Assembly (NCBI GenBank): GCA_019635735.1
Contig: JAHBYX010000008.1
Coordinates: 124,001 to 188,000, forward strand
Reading direction: 5' to 3'
Source of the DNA: Mesorhizobium sp.
GTDB taxonomy: Bacteria; Pseudomonadota; Alphaproteobacteria; Rhizobiales; Rhizobiaceae
Length of the DNA stretch: 64,000 bases
The first letter of the stretch is position 1; every line of letters begins with the position of its first letter. Shown piece by piece: positions 52,381 to 61,143 of this stretch. Under the pieces are notes generated by a model. That model was not told the origin of the DNA. It saw only the letters and a program-made list of their open reading frames with translations, and ran no database searches. A program made the position numbers and the translations under genes.

Positions 52381-53892
52381 TTGCAGGGCACGCCGGTCTT
52401 TGTCGTCAAAGGCTTGATGAAGTCGTTCGGCCCCAACCGGGTGCTGAAGGGCGTCGACCTCGATTTGCATCCTGGCCAGGTGACCGTGCTGATGGGCGCC
52501 AACGGTGCCGGCAAGTCGACCCTCGTGAAGATCGTCAGCGGCATCCATTCGGCCGATGGTGGGACCGTCGAACTGTCGGGTCAGGCTTTCGCGCCATCGA
52601 CGCCCGCGGAGGCGATGCGCGCAGGCGTCGTCACCGTGCACCAGGCGATTAACGACGGGGTCGTGCCCGCGCTCGACGTCGCCTCCAACCTCACCCTCGA
52701 CCGGATGAGCGGCAAGGGCGCTCCGCTGCTCCTGAACCCGCGCCGCATCCGCCGCGAGGCGCGGGAGGTCGCGGACCGCATGGGCCTGTCGCTCGACCTT
52801 TCGAAGGAGGTCGCGGACCTGACGCTTGCCGACCGCCAGCTGGTCGCCATTGCGAGGGCCATGGCGCACCGTCCGAAGGTGCTGATCCTCGACGAGCCGA
52901 CCTCGTCGCTGTCGTCGAGCGAGGCCGACCGGCTGTTCGCGCTCATCGACCGGCTGCGCGCCGAAGGCGTCGCCATCCTCTACATCTCGCACCGCATGTC
53001 CGACATCCGCCGCCTCGCCGACCGCATCGTAAGCCTGCGCGACGGCGCGATCGCGGGCCGCTTCGAAGACAAACCGCTCGACTATTCCGGCGCGGTCGAC
53101 GCCATGCTGGGACGCAAATCCGGCCATGACGCGGTCGACGCGCGAAGCGCCCACGCACCGGTCTTCAGCGCCGAGGGCTTGCGCCTTCACGCAGGTGCCG
53201 AGCCCTTCCATCTCGACCTCGGCAAGGGCGAGATCGTCGCCATCACCGGCCTCGTCGGCGTCGGCAAGACTGCACTCGCCGAAACGCTGTTCGGCCTGCG
53301 CCGGCCGTTCGGCGGAAGCATGCGGCTCGACGGTCGGCCGTATCTGCCCACAAATCCCGCCGACGCGATCGGACAAGGTGTCTTCCTGGTGGCCAAGGAC
53401 CGCGCCGACAACGGAATCGTCCCCGAGTTCAACCTCGCCCGCAATGTCAGCCTGCCCTTCGTGCACCGCCTTTCCCGCTTTGGCGTCGTGCGACGCGGCG
53501 CCGAGCGCCAGCGCGCGCGCGAGCAGATCGCCGAACTCGGAATTGTCTGCCGCACCGAGCGCGACGAGATGTATGCGCTCTCCGGCGGCAACCAGCAGAA
53601 GGCGATGGTCGCGCGCTGGCTGGCCGAGCCGTCCCGCCTGCTGATCCTGGACGAGCCGTTCCAGGGCGTAGACATCGCCGCCCGCCACGACATCGCCTCG
53701 AAGCTGCGAGCCACCGCCGACAGCCGCGCCACCGTGCTCTTCGTCACCGAGCTCGACGAAGCGCTGGAGACGGCGGACCGCATTCTGGTCATGTCCGAAC
53801 ACACGCTGGTCGGCGAGCACGTCAACCGCGGCGTCGACATGGAACGGCTGCTCGCCGAAGTGGCCGGGCGCGGCCTGCGCGGAGCGGCGTGA
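52381..53892 (+). CDS. Sugar ABC importer ATPase (RbsA/XylG-like)
   Basis: A 503-residue tandem ATPase of the CUT2 class. The first domain has Walker A GANGAGKST, a divergent signature VADLTLADRQLVAIARAM and Walker B LILDEPTSSLSSSEADRL. The second domain has a degenerate Walker A GLVGVGKTALAETLFG, LSGGNQQKAMVARWL and LILDEPFQGVDI. TTG 52381 follows a strong GGAGGAGAAA site. Together with the permease and receptor it forms a ribose-type importer. Location opposite mtnK suggests uptake of methylthioribose or 5-deoxyribose. Confidence 0.9.
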   Translation: MQGTPVFVVKGLMKSFGPNRVLKGVDLDLHPGQVTVLMGANGAGKSTLVKIVSGIHSADGGTVELSGQAFAPSTPAEAMRAGVVTVHQAINDGVVPALDVASNLTLDRMSGKGAPLLLNPRRIRREAREVADRMGLSLDLSKEVADLTLADRQLVAIARAMAHRPKVLILDEPTSSLSSSEADRLFALIDRLRAEGVAILYISHRMSDIRRLADRIVSLRDGAIAGRFEDKPLDYSGAVDAMLGRKSGHDAVDARSAHAPVFSAEGLRLHAGAEPFHLDLGKGEIVAITGLVGVGKTALAETLFGLRRPFGGSMRLDGRPYLPTNPADAIGQGVFLVAKDRADNGIVPEFNLARNVSLPFVHRLSRFGVVRRGAERQRAREQIAELGIVCRTERDEMYALSGGNQQKAMVARWLAEPSRLLILDEPFQGVDIAARHDIASKLRATADSRATVLFVTELDEALETADRILVMSEHTLVGEHVNRGVDMERLLAEVAGRGLRGAA

Positions 53893-53914
53893 TGATATTG
53901 TCGGAGTGCATGAT

Positions 53915-54910
53915 TTGAACCTGCGCGAATTCGCCATCCGCTACGGCTTCCTGGCGCTGCTGGCCGGGCTGGTGGTCTTCTTCTCGCTTGCGACAAGCGG
54001 CTTCACCTCGCCGCAGGCCGCGGTGTTCATCCTGCAATCCGTCTCGCTGACCGGCATCCTGGCGCTTGGAGTGACGGCCACGCTGGTCGTCGGCGGTTTC
54101 GATCTTTCGATCGGCTCGATCGCCACCAGCGCGATGATGGCGGCAGCCTATGTCATGGTGGTGCTGGAGCAGAACGCGCTGGTGGCCGTGCTCGCCTGCC
54201 TCGCCATCGGCGCGCTGGTCGGCCTGATCAACGGGATCATCATCTGCTACCTGCGCGTGCCCGACCTCCTGGCGACCCTCGGCATGATGTTCCTGCTGAT
54301 CGGCCTGCAGAGGATCCCGACCGAAGGCCGTTCCATCGCCGCCGGAATGACCATGCCCGACGGCTCGACCGCGGCCGGCCAGTTCGATCCGGCCTTCCTG
54401 GCGCTCGGCAGACACCGATTCGACTTCATCCTGCCGGATCTCGTGCCGGCCTCGGTGGTGGTGCTGATCGTGCTGGCGGTGCTGATCTGGTTCTTCCTCG
54501 AATACACGCGCTTCGGCCGCCTGATGTATGCCGTGGGCTCGAATGCCCGGGCCGCCGAGTTCGCCGGCGCTCCTGTCCGCGCCTACAAGATCTGGGCCTA
54601 CATCATCTCCGGCGTCTTCGCTTCGATCGGCGGGATCCTGCTCGCGGCGCGCCTTGGACGCGGCGACATCGCCTCGGGGAACAATCTTCTGCTCGACGCC
54701 GTGGCGGCTGCACTGATCGGCTACGCGGTGCTCGGAGCTTCGAAGCCGAATGCTTTTGGCACCGCCATCGGCGCGCTATTCGTTGGCGTCCTTCTGCAGG
54801 GCCTGACGATGATGAACGTCCCCTATTACACGCAGGATTTCGTCAAGGGCGCGGTGCTGGTCGTCGCGCTCGTGTTCACCTTCTCGCTGTCGGGTCGGAC
54901 CGCCCGATAG
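53915..54910 (+). CDS. Sugar ABC importer permease (RbsC-like)
   Basis: A 331-residue membrane permease of the CUT2 class with about nine hydrophobic segments. Hallmarks are VSLTGILALGVTATLVVGGFDLSIGS, LVGLINGIIICYLRVPDLLATLG, YAVGSNARAAEFAGAPVRAYKIWAYI and LLLDAVAAALIGYAVLG. TTG 53915 is preferred because GGAG lies eight bases before it; a GTG at 53906 would add three residues but has no spacing for that site. It lies 22 bases after the ATPase gene. Confidence 0.9.
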   Translation: MNLREFAIRYGFLALLAGLVVFFSLATSGFTSPQAAVFILQSVSLTGILALGVTATLVVGGFDLSIGSIATSAMMAAAYVMVVLEQNALVAVLACLAIGALVGLINGIIICYLRVPDLLATLGMMFLLIGLQRIPTEGRSIAAGMTMPDGSTAAGQFDPAFLALGRHRFDFILPDLVPASVVVLIVLAVLIWFFLEYTRFGRLMYAVGSNARAAEFAGAPVRAYKIWAYIISGVFASIGGILLAARLGRGDIASGNNLLLDAVAAALIGYAVLGASKPNAFGTAIGALFVGVLLQGLTMMNVPYYTQDFVKGAVLVVALVFTFSLSGRTAR

Positions 54911-54947
54911 CCATCGTTCAAACCAGGTCTCAGGTGGAGGAAAGCAG

Positions 54948-56000
54948 ATGATCACCCGCAGGACATTCTCAAAGCTCGGCCTTGCGCTCGCCGCCGGCTC
55001 GGCCCTTCTCGGCATGCCGGCCCTTGCGCAGGACAAGCCCGCTCCCTTCGACAAGCCCGGCGACGTCAAGATCGCGCTGGTGCGCTATCTCTCGACCGGC
55101 GACTTCTTCCAGGCTTATCTCGCCGGCGTGGAATCGCAGGCCAAGGCGCTGGGCGTGCAGCTGCAGGTGTTCGACAGCCGCCAGGACGCCGCGCTCCAGG
55201 CAGACATGGTCGACCAGGCGATCGCGCTGGGCGTCCAGGGCATCATCATCCAGCACGGCCTGACGGAATCGATGAAGGAAGCGGCCCAGCGCGCGGTCGA
55301 CGCCGGCATCAAGGTGGTCGCCTTCGACGTCAACGTCGAGAACGAGAAGATCCCGCAGATCGAGCAGTCCGACCGCGACCTCGCCCGCCTGGCGCTCGAG
55401 CAGGCGATCAAGGACAATGGCGAGAGCTGGAAGGCGGGCTATGTCTACGTCGCCGGCATCGCGCCGCTCGACCGGCGCAACGAGACCTGGGTCGAGTTCA
55501 AGAAGAAGTATCCGGGCATCAACGAGGTCGCCATGTTCGGCACGCTCGACAACCCGATCGCCAATTCGGTCGCCAACCAGGCGCGCTCGGTCGTCTCGGC
55601 CAATCCGGACATCACGGTCATGTTCGCGCCATATGACGAGTTCGCCAAGGGCGTGAAGATCGCCGTCGACGAGGCCGGACTGTCGTCCTCGGTGAAGATC
55701 TACTCGGCCGATATCTCGACCGCCGACATCTCGGCGATGCGCGAGCCGGGCAGCGCCTGGGCCGCAACCGCGGCCACCAACCCGGCCGTTGTCGGCCAGG
55801 TGTCTGTGCGCGCGCTCGCCATGCTTCTGGCCGGCGAGGACCCGGGCAAGCAGGTCATCGTTCCCCCGACGCTGATCACCCAGAAGGACCTGAACGACAA
55901 CGACATCAAGAACATGGAAGAACTGTCGGCCAAGCTTCCCCAGTTCGCCCATGCCGACGTCGCCATGCCGGCCTGGATGCCCAACCCGAACGCGAAGTGA
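54948..56000 (+). CDS. Sugar ABC importer receptor (RbsB-like)
   Basis: A 350-residue periplasmic receptor. The signal is twin-arginine-like (TRRTFSKLGLALAAGSALLG). The mature part follows the type I fold: VKIALVRYLSTGDFFQAYLAGVESQAKALGV, then DMVDQAIALGVQGIIIQHG and VVAFDVNVENEKIP. ATG 54948 follows GTGGAGGAAA. It would bind the sugar carried by the importer. The ligand is not known; methylthioribose, 5-deoxyribose or a related pentose fits the neighbours. Confidence 0.88.
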   Translation: MITRRTFSKLGLALAAGSALLGMPALAQDKPAPFDKPGDVKIALVRYLSTGDFFQAYLAGVESQAKALGVQLQVFDSRQDAALQADMVDQAIALGVQGIIIQHGLTESMKEAAQRAVDAGIKVVAFDVNVENEKIPQIEQSDRDLARLALEQAIKDNGESWKAGYVYVAGIAPLDRRNETWVEFKKKYPGINEVAMFGTLDNPIANSVANQARSVVSANPDITVMFAPYDEFAKGVKIAVDEAGLSSSVKIYSADISTADISAMREPGSAWAATAATNPAVVGQVSVRALAMLLAGEDPGKQVIVPPTLITQKDLNDNDIKNMEELSAKLPQFAHADVAMPAWMPNPNAK

Positions 56001-56023
56001 TTTCGGCCACAAGGCTGGAATGC

Positions 56024-56051
56024 GGAAGGGCGGCCGCGCGGCCGCCCTTCC
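56024..56051. terminator. Long perfect hairpin terminator
   Basis: GGAAGGGCGGCCG pairs with CGGCCGCCCTTCC (13 bases) around a two-base centre, between the convergent receptor and MerR-family genes. It probably ends transcription in both directions. Confidence 0.75.
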
Positions 56052-56066
56052 TGCTTGCCGAGGCTG

Positions 56067-56504
56067 CTATTTGCGCTTCGCCCTGGCACCAGGCTGCGCT
56101 TCTGTCGGCGCGTGCGAGTAGGGCGCCAGACTCAGCAGCCGGCGGAATTTCGGACACTCCATATGCGAGGGCGCGGAGCATTCGGCGACGTGCCTCAGGG
56201 CGTTCCGCAGCGTGATCAGCCCGCGTATCTGAACATCTATGTCGTCGGCGCGTTGATGAAGTGCCTGGCGCGGCAGCGTACTGACCCCGCGCTTACCGAA
56301 GGCGTTCTTGATCTCCTCCAGGGAGAAACCTGCCGTCTTGCCCATGGATATCAGGGCGAGTTGGGTCAATGCCTCCGGACCGAACTGTCGTCGCAGCCCG
56401 CGCCGCCCGAGCGATTCGATCAGCCCGATCTCCTCGTAATAGCGCAGTGTCGAAGCGGGCACGCCGCTCCTTTCCGAGAGAACACCGATATCGAGCAGAT
56501 TCAC
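56067..56504 (-). CDS. MerR-family regulator (SoxR-like DNA-binding part)
   Basis: A 145-residue regulator starting at GTG 56504. The HTH reads DIGVLSERSGVPASTLRYYEEIGLIES, followed by a wing RRQFGPEALTQLALI and a dimerisation helix. The C-terminus contains AECSAPSHMECPKFRRLL: two Cys and a His that could bind a metal, unlike the CX2CXCX5C cluster of true SoxR. It is divergent from an MFS exporter gene and a soxbox-like palindrome lies between them. It likely activates that exporter on binding a drug, a metal or an oxidant. Confidence 0.85.
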   Translation of the reverse strand: MNLLDIGVLSERSGVPASTLRYYEEIGLIESLGRRGLRRQFGPEALTQLALISMGKTAGFSLEEIKNAFGKRGVSTLPRQALHQRADDIDVQIRGLITLRNALRHVAECSAPSHMECPKFRRLLSLAPYSHAPTEAQPGARAKRK

Positions 56505-56506
56505 TC

Positions 56507-56537
56507 TTGACCTCAAGTTGACTTGAAGTGGCAAAGG
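56507..56537 (+). promoter_or_regulatory. MerR-type promoter with soxbox-like palindrome
   Basis: TTGACC (56507-56512) and a weak -10 near 56532-56537 (CAAAGG) are about 19 bases apart, the long spacing typical of MerR-activated promoters. The spacer holds the perfect inverted repeat TCAAGT-TG-ACTTGA (56513-56526), nearly the known soxbox core. It faces the MFS gene. Confidence 0.65.
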
Positions 56538-56573
56538 TAGCGGCCTCGAACAACAACGACAAGAGGTGCTGCC

Positions 56574-57983
56574 ATGACAATGACAGCCAACGACCACTCC
56601 GCGGATATCAAGACCCGACCTGCATGGCCGGCTCTGACCGCCCTTGCCGGAGCAACGTTGCTTGCTTCGCTCGGCATCAGCATCGCTTCCGTCGCGCTGC
56701 CCACGCTGGCCGCCGTCTTTTCCGCATCCATCCAGGACGTCCAGTGGGTCGTGCTCGCCTATCTGATCTCCGTGACGGTGACGATCGTCACCGCCGGATG
56801 GCTAGGCGATCTCTACGGGCATCACCGCGTGCTGATCGCCGGCCTTGGCGTCTTCGCGCTCTCTTCGGTGTTGTGCGCGGCCGCTCCCACGCTCGGAACA
56901 CTGATCGCCGGTCGCGCGGTCCAGGGCATCGGCGGCGCGATCCTTATGGCGCTGCCACTTTCGATCGCGCGGGACACGGTCGCGAAGGACCGCCTGGGAA
57001 CGGCAATGGGTCTCTTCGGCACCATGTCGGCCATCGGAACCGCGCTCGGACCTTCCCTGGGTGGCCTGTTGATTGCGGTCTTCGGCTGGCGATCCGCTTT
57101 CATCCTGCTCGCCGGCGTGGCCGTGTTGCTGATTGGCGTCGGCCTCGCAACGATACCTGCCTCGCCGACCCGAGCGGATCGCCGCAAGACCCGCCTCGAT
57201 TGGCCTGGCGCTGCCCTGCTCGGCGCCGCCCTGGTTGCCTATGCAGCCGCCATGGCCGGGTGGAACGCCGGTCTCCTGCTGCCCCTGGCGATCTTTGCTT
57301 TTGCGGTCTTCTTCCTTGTCGAGCGTCGCGCGGAAACCCCGCTCGTGCCTTTGGAGACCCTGCATGATCGCGGCACCTGGACGGCGCTCGCGATGAACGT
57401 GATCGTGGCGACCGTCATGATGTCGACCCTTGTCGTCGGCCCGTTCTTTCTGTCGTTCGCACTGCGACTCGACGTGGCGCTGGTTGGCATTGTCATGGCG
57501 GTCGGCCCGGTGATCGCGGCGCTGTCCGGCGTACCAGCCGGCCGCGCCACCGACCGGTTCGGCGCCCAACGCGTTCTGGTGGCCGGCCTGTTCACGATCC
57601 TTGTCGGACTGATCGGTCTGGCAGTGCTCCCCCGCTTGTTCGGCATCGCGGGATACGTCACGGCACTTGCTCTCCTGACGCCCGGCTTCCAACTGTTCCT
57701 TGCGGCGAACAACACGGCCGTGATGATGACGTCACCGGAAAACAGGCGCGGCACGATGTCGGCACTGCTCGGCCTGTCACGCAATCTCGGGTTCATGACA
57801 GGCGCGTCGGCGATGGCCGCAGTGTTTGCCGCGGCGGCGGGATCCGGCGAGGTCGGTGACCTTTCCGCCGCCGCGACCGGGGATGCTTTCACGACGACTT
57901 TCCTGGTCGCCGCAGGCTTGATGCCGGCTGCCCTCGTCCTCGCCTTTCTGGGGCGTAGCGCATCGAAGACTCGAACCCATTGA
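56574..57983 (+). CDS. MFS drug/solute exporter (DHA2 type)
   Basis: A 469-residue transporter with about 14 hydrophobic segments. Motif A-like sequence is GWLGDLYGHHRVLIAGLGVFALSS, and motif C-like is LFGTMSAIGTALGPSLGGLLIAVFGWRSAFIL. The first helix, TALAGATLLASLGISIASVALPTLAAVF, and the DVQWVVLAYLISVTV segment mark the 14-helix DHA2 exporters. It is probably proton-driven and exports toxic organics. It is divergent from the MerR-family gene and convergent with the aldolase gene. This pair lies inside the methylthioribose locus and may be a later insertion. Confidence 0.88.
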   Translation: MTMTANDHSADIKTRPAWPALTALAGATLLASLGISIASVALPTLAAVFSASIQDVQWVVLAYLISVTVTIVTAGWLGDLYGHHRVLIAGLGVFALSSVLCAAAPTLGTLIAGRAVQGIGGAILMALPLSIARDTVAKDRLGTAMGLFGTMSAIGTALGPSLGGLLIAVFGWRSAFILLAGVAVLLIGVGLATIPASPTRADRRKTRLDWPGAALLGAALVAYAAAMAGWNAGLLLPLAIFAFAVFFLVERRAETPLVPLETLHDRGTWTALAMNVIVATVMMSTLVVGPFFLSFALRLDVALVGIVMAVGPVIAALSGVPAGRATDRFGAQRVLVAGLFTILVGLIGLAVLPRLFGIAGYVTALALLTPGFQLFLAANNTAVMMTSPENRRGTMSALLGLSRNLGFMTGASAMAAVFAAAAGSGEVGDLSAAATGDAFTTTFLVAAGLMPAALVLAFLGRSASKTRTH

Positions 57984-58010
57984 CCGGAACGGCGCGAACC
58001 ACCGTTCCGG
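57984..58010. terminator. Hairpin terminator between convergent genes
   Basis: CCGGAACGG pairs perfectly with CCGTTCCGG around a nine-base loop directly after the MFS stop and just before the aldolase stop. It likely works in both directions. Confidence 0.7.
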
Positions 58011-58019
58011 CTCTGGCGG

Positions 58020-60074
58020 TTAGCGCAGCGCCGCCGCGATATTCCCCCCGTCGACCGTCGTCACGTCGGCCGTCGTCCGTTCCGCCAGCGCGTGGTGCAG
58101 GAAGGCCTGCGCGACGTGGTCGGCGGTCACTTCCTGACCGAGCAGGTTGCCGGACATGTAGTCCTTCTCCGACAGGCCGCGCGCCGTCGAGCGGCTGGCT
58201 ATCATCGCGTCGGTGAGCAGGCCCGAGCGGATGCGGTCGGCGTTGACGGCGTTGGAGCGCACGCCGATCGAGCCGTAGTCGAGCGCATACTGGCGCGACA
58301 GGAACAGCGTCGCCGCCTTCGGAAGCCCGTAGGCGCCGAACTTCGGACCGGGATTGATCGCCTGTTTCGACGTGTTGAAAAGCAGGCAGCCACCGGTGCC
58401 CTGCTGCTTGAAGATACGAACCGCGTTCTGCGCCACGCTCTGGTGGGCGAAGAAGTTGAGCTCGAAGCTCCTGCGCAGCAACGCGTCGTCGATCTCGCCG
58501 ATCGCGCCCTCGAAGGCCGCCCCGGCGTTCGACACGACGATGTCGACGCCGCCATAGGTGGCGACCGCCGCGTCGAACGCCGCGCGCACGTCGGCCGGCT
58601 TCGTCACGTCGGCACCGACGCCGATCGAGGCGTTGCCGGCCGCCTTGGCGACTTCTTTCGCCTTGGCCATGTCCAGATCGACGACCACGACATGCGCCCC
58701 GTTGGCGGCGAACATCTTCGCGGTGGCAGCACCGATCGCCCCCGCGCCGCCAGTGACCAGCATCACCTGCCCGGTCAGCGGCTTCGGCTTGTTGCCGGCG
58801 AGCTTGGCCTGCTCCAGCGACCAGTATTCGAGCTCGAACAGGTCGGACTTGGCGAGCGGACGGAAGTCGCCGATGGCCTCCGCGCCGCGCACTGCGTCCA
58901 TCCACGCCTCGGCGACATCGGAAGCGATCTTGGCGTCCTTCAGCGTGCGGCCGTGACCGAAGATGCCGACGCCCGGCACGAGGCTGAGGCGCGGCATCGG
59001 ATCGAGCATGGTGCGCCTGACGTCGTCGCGGGCGTCGTTCGAGCGGAAGTAGTCGGTGTATTCGGCGACGTAGGCCGCAACCTTCTCGCGGATCGTCTTC
59101 GGATAGGTCGCGTCTCCCGCCGCCGGCGGCGGCAGGACCATTGGCCCGGTCTTGATGCGGATCGAGAGATCCGGCGTGGAGACGCCGCGGTCGGCCAGCC
59201 GCTGCAGGTCGGCATTGGCGAGGAAGTCGAGGATCGCCGGCGAGGTACGGAAGTCCGAGATCATCCGGTCGAACCGGCCTTCGCCGAGATCGACGGCGAC
59301 CGCGCCGCGCAACGAGGAGGCGATGTCCGCCGGGGAGGCGAGCAAGGCCGGCAGTGCCGCGGTCTTCGCCGGCGGCTTGCCGTTCTTGGCGACATAATCC
59401 TCGGCGACCGTGACCCAGTGGATCATCCGGTCATAGGCCTCCTTCGCGCTTTCAGCGAAAGTGAAGATGCCGTGCTTGTCGAGTATCAGGCCTTCGACGG
59501 TAGTGTCCTTCTCGAACACCTCGGCCGCCGCCTTGGCGAGGTCGAAGCCCGGCTTGATGTAGGGCACGTAGCCCATCTTCGGTCCGAACACATTATCGCA
59601 CAGCGCCTTCGAGTCCTCGCCCTGGTCGACGATGGCGAGCACGGCTGTCGAGTGCGTGTGGTCGACGAACCTGTGCGGCAGGAAGGCGTGCAGCAGCGTC
59701 TCGACAGAGGGATTGGGCGAGGACGGGTCGATCAGGTTGGCGCGCTGCAGCGCCACCATGTCCTCGTCCGACAGGGCATCCTTCGCCCGCGCCTTCAAGA
59801 GCGGCGCCATCTTCACCGCCGGCAGCCCGGCCGGCTCGATGACGGCCATGTCCCAGCCCGATCCCTTGACGTGGAGTACCTCGTAGGTGTCGCCGACGAG
59901 GTCCGTCGCCTGTCCCTTGACCGAGGTGTTGCCCCCGCCATGCAGCACCAGCCGCGGCTCGCCGCCGAGCAGCCGCGTCGTGTAGACGCGAAGCGCGAGG
60001 TCGCGCCCGACGCCCTTGGCGGCGTAGTCGGCAACGAGGCGCTCGGCCTCCTGGTCGTTCCAGAGATTCTTCAT
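58020..60074 (-). CDS. Class II aldolase/short-chain dehydrogenase fusion (RhaD type)
   Basis: A 684-residue bifunctional enzyme. The N-terminal ~400 residues form a class II aldolase (LVLHGGGNTSVKGQATDL, then HRFVDHTHSTAVLAI with zinc histidines). The C-terminal SDR has VTGGAGAIGAATAKMFAANG, VSNAGAAFEGA and YGLPKAATLFLSRQYALD. In rhizobia this fusion serves rhamnose breakdown, cutting rhamnulose-1-phosphate to DHAP and lactaldehyde and oxidising the latter. No other rha genes are here; mtnK and mtnA are. I infer it cleaves 5-methylthioribulose- or 5-deoxyribulose-1-phosphate (a DHAP shunt) and oxidises the aldehyde. Confidence 0.85.
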   Translation of the reverse strand: MKNLWNDQEAERLVADYAAKGVGRDLALRVYTTRLLGGEPRLVLHGGGNTSVKGQATDLVGDTYEVLHVKGSGWDMAVIEPAGLPAVKMAPLLKARAKDALSDEDMVALQRANLIDPSSPNPSVETLLHAFLPHRFVDHTHSTAVLAIVDQGEDSKALCDNVFGPKMGYVPYIKPGFDLAKAAAEVFEKDTTVEGLILDKHGIFTFAESAKEAYDRMIHWVTVAEDYVAKNGKPPAKTAALPALLASPADIASSLRGAVAVDLGEGRFDRMISDFRTSPAILDFLANADLQRLADRGVSTPDLSIRIKTGPMVLPPPAAGDATYPKTIREKVAAYVAEYTDYFRSNDARDDVRRTMLDPMPRLSLVPGVGIFGHGRTLKDAKIASDVAEAWMDAVRGAEAIGDFRPLAKSDLFELEYWSLEQAKLAGNKPKPLTGQVMLVTGGAGAIGAATAKMFAANGAHVVVVDLDMAKAKEVAKAAGNASIGVGADVTKPADVRAAFDAAVATYGGVDIVVSNAGAAFEGAIGEIDDALLRRSFELNFFAHQSVAQNAVRIFKQQGTGGCLLFNTSKQAINPGPKFGAYGLPKAATLFLSRQYALDYGSIGVRSNAVNADRIRSGLLTDAMIASRSTARGLSEKDYMSGNLLGQEVTADHVAQAFLHHALAERTTADVTTVDGGNIAAALR

Positions 60075-60110
60075 GTCGGTCTTCCGTATCGAGTGGGTGA
60101 CTGGCTCCGC

Positions 60111-61052
60111 TCAGTCGCCCGCGAGCAGGTCGCGGGCGATCGTGGCGGTGGCAACGAGATGGGTGCAGAAGCCGCCGGCAAGGGCGGCGCGCAGGGGTTC
60201 GAGCTTGCTCTCTTCCTGCGCCACCAGCAGCCGGCGCGGGATCGCCTTCAGGCTTTCAAGGTCCGCCGAGATGACCCGGCGGTTGTAGTCGCAGTCGAGC
60301 AGGATGCCGCTGCTGTCTATGACCTGGCCGGCGATGACGCCCGCCGCACCCTGCGTCTTCAACTGTGCGAGTTCGGATATTGTCAGCGCGCCGCACTTCA
60401 CCACGTGGCTGTCCTCGTCGAGGGTGCCGACCGAATAGAGCGACAGGTCGCAGCCGGACACGCTCTCGAGCTGTTCGCGGATCACCGGCTCCTCTCTCAG
60501 CGCATCGGCGAGATCGGACGTGGAGAGAACGAGCGGCGCATAGAAATTGAGGCCGCGCGCGTTGAGCCGGCGGGCGATCTCCATCGTGCATTGGTCGGGC
60601 CGGTAGGAATAGGGCGCGCCCAGATTGCCGCAGAGCTGGACGACCGTGACGCCCTCGAGGTCGGCGAAGGACATGACGTCGGCGATGGCATAGACGGTCC
60701 GACCCCAGGCGATGCCGACACGCTGGCCGCGGCCAACCATTTCGAGGAAAACGCTTGCCGCGAGCGGCGGAATCTCCGCCTCCTCGTCATCGGCCGCGAG
60801 GTCCTCTCCCGCGATCCAGACCGCTTCCAGTCCGAACCTGTCCTCGACCTGTCGCGACAGCTGCTCGCCGCGAAACAGATAGGTCGCGGTGGAGATGGTC
60901 ACGATGCCGCTCTCGCGGGCGCGGCGCAGATAGAGTGCGACCGACGCGCGCGAAATGTTCAGCCGCTGCGCCACTTCGTCCTGGCGCAGGCCATGCGTAT
61001 AATAAAGCCATGCGGCTTTGTGGACGATCCGGTCCGCTTGCGCCTTCGCCAT
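60111..61052 (-). CDS. SorC-family transcriptional regulator
   Basis: A 313-residue regulator. The HTH is YTHGLRQDEVAQRLNISRASVALYLRRARESGIVTI; the remainder is a SorC/DeoR-type sugar-phosphate-binding domain with VGIAWGRTVYAIADVM, VVQLCGNLGAPYSYRPDQ and GVIAGQVIDSSGILLDCDYN. These proteins respond to phosphorylated sugars. ATG 61052 follows GAGGAG. It is 36 bases upstream of the aldolase gene in the same operon. Its own promoter carries the same element as the mtnK and importer promoters, so it probably controls all three. Confidence 0.88.
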   Translation of the reverse strand: MAKAQADRIVHKAAWLYYTHGLRQDEVAQRLNISRASVALYLRRARESGIVTISTATYLFRGEQLSRQVEDRFGLEAVWIAGEDLAADDEEAEIPPLAASVFLEMVGRGQRVGIAWGRTVYAIADVMSFADLEGVTVVQLCGNLGAPYSYRPDQCTMEIARRLNARGLNFYAPLVLSTSDLADALREEPVIREQLESVSGCDLSLYSVGTLDEDSHVVKCGALTISELAQLKTQGAAGVIAGQVIDSSGILLDCDYNRRVISADLESLKAIPRRLLVAQEESKLEPLRAALAGGFCTHLVATATIARDLLAGD

Positions 61053-61081
61053 TGCTCCTCACCGCTCAAAGGCAATGGCGA

Positions 61082-61110
61082 CATATTTCACATCGATTGG
61101 CAAATGTCAA
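61082..61110 (-). promoter_or_regulatory. Promoter and operator of the SorC-aldolase operon
   Basis: On the minus strand TTGACA (61110-61105), 17 bases, AATATG (61087-61082) fits a sigma-70 promoter. The -35 lies in TTGACATTTGCC, one base different from each of the two words in the mtnK/importer gap. The extended word TTGACATTTGCCAA is nearly palindromic, as expected for a repressor site. Confidence 0.68.
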
Positions 61111-61143
61111 AGAACGGTGAAGCGACCGAGCTTGGCGCATGCG

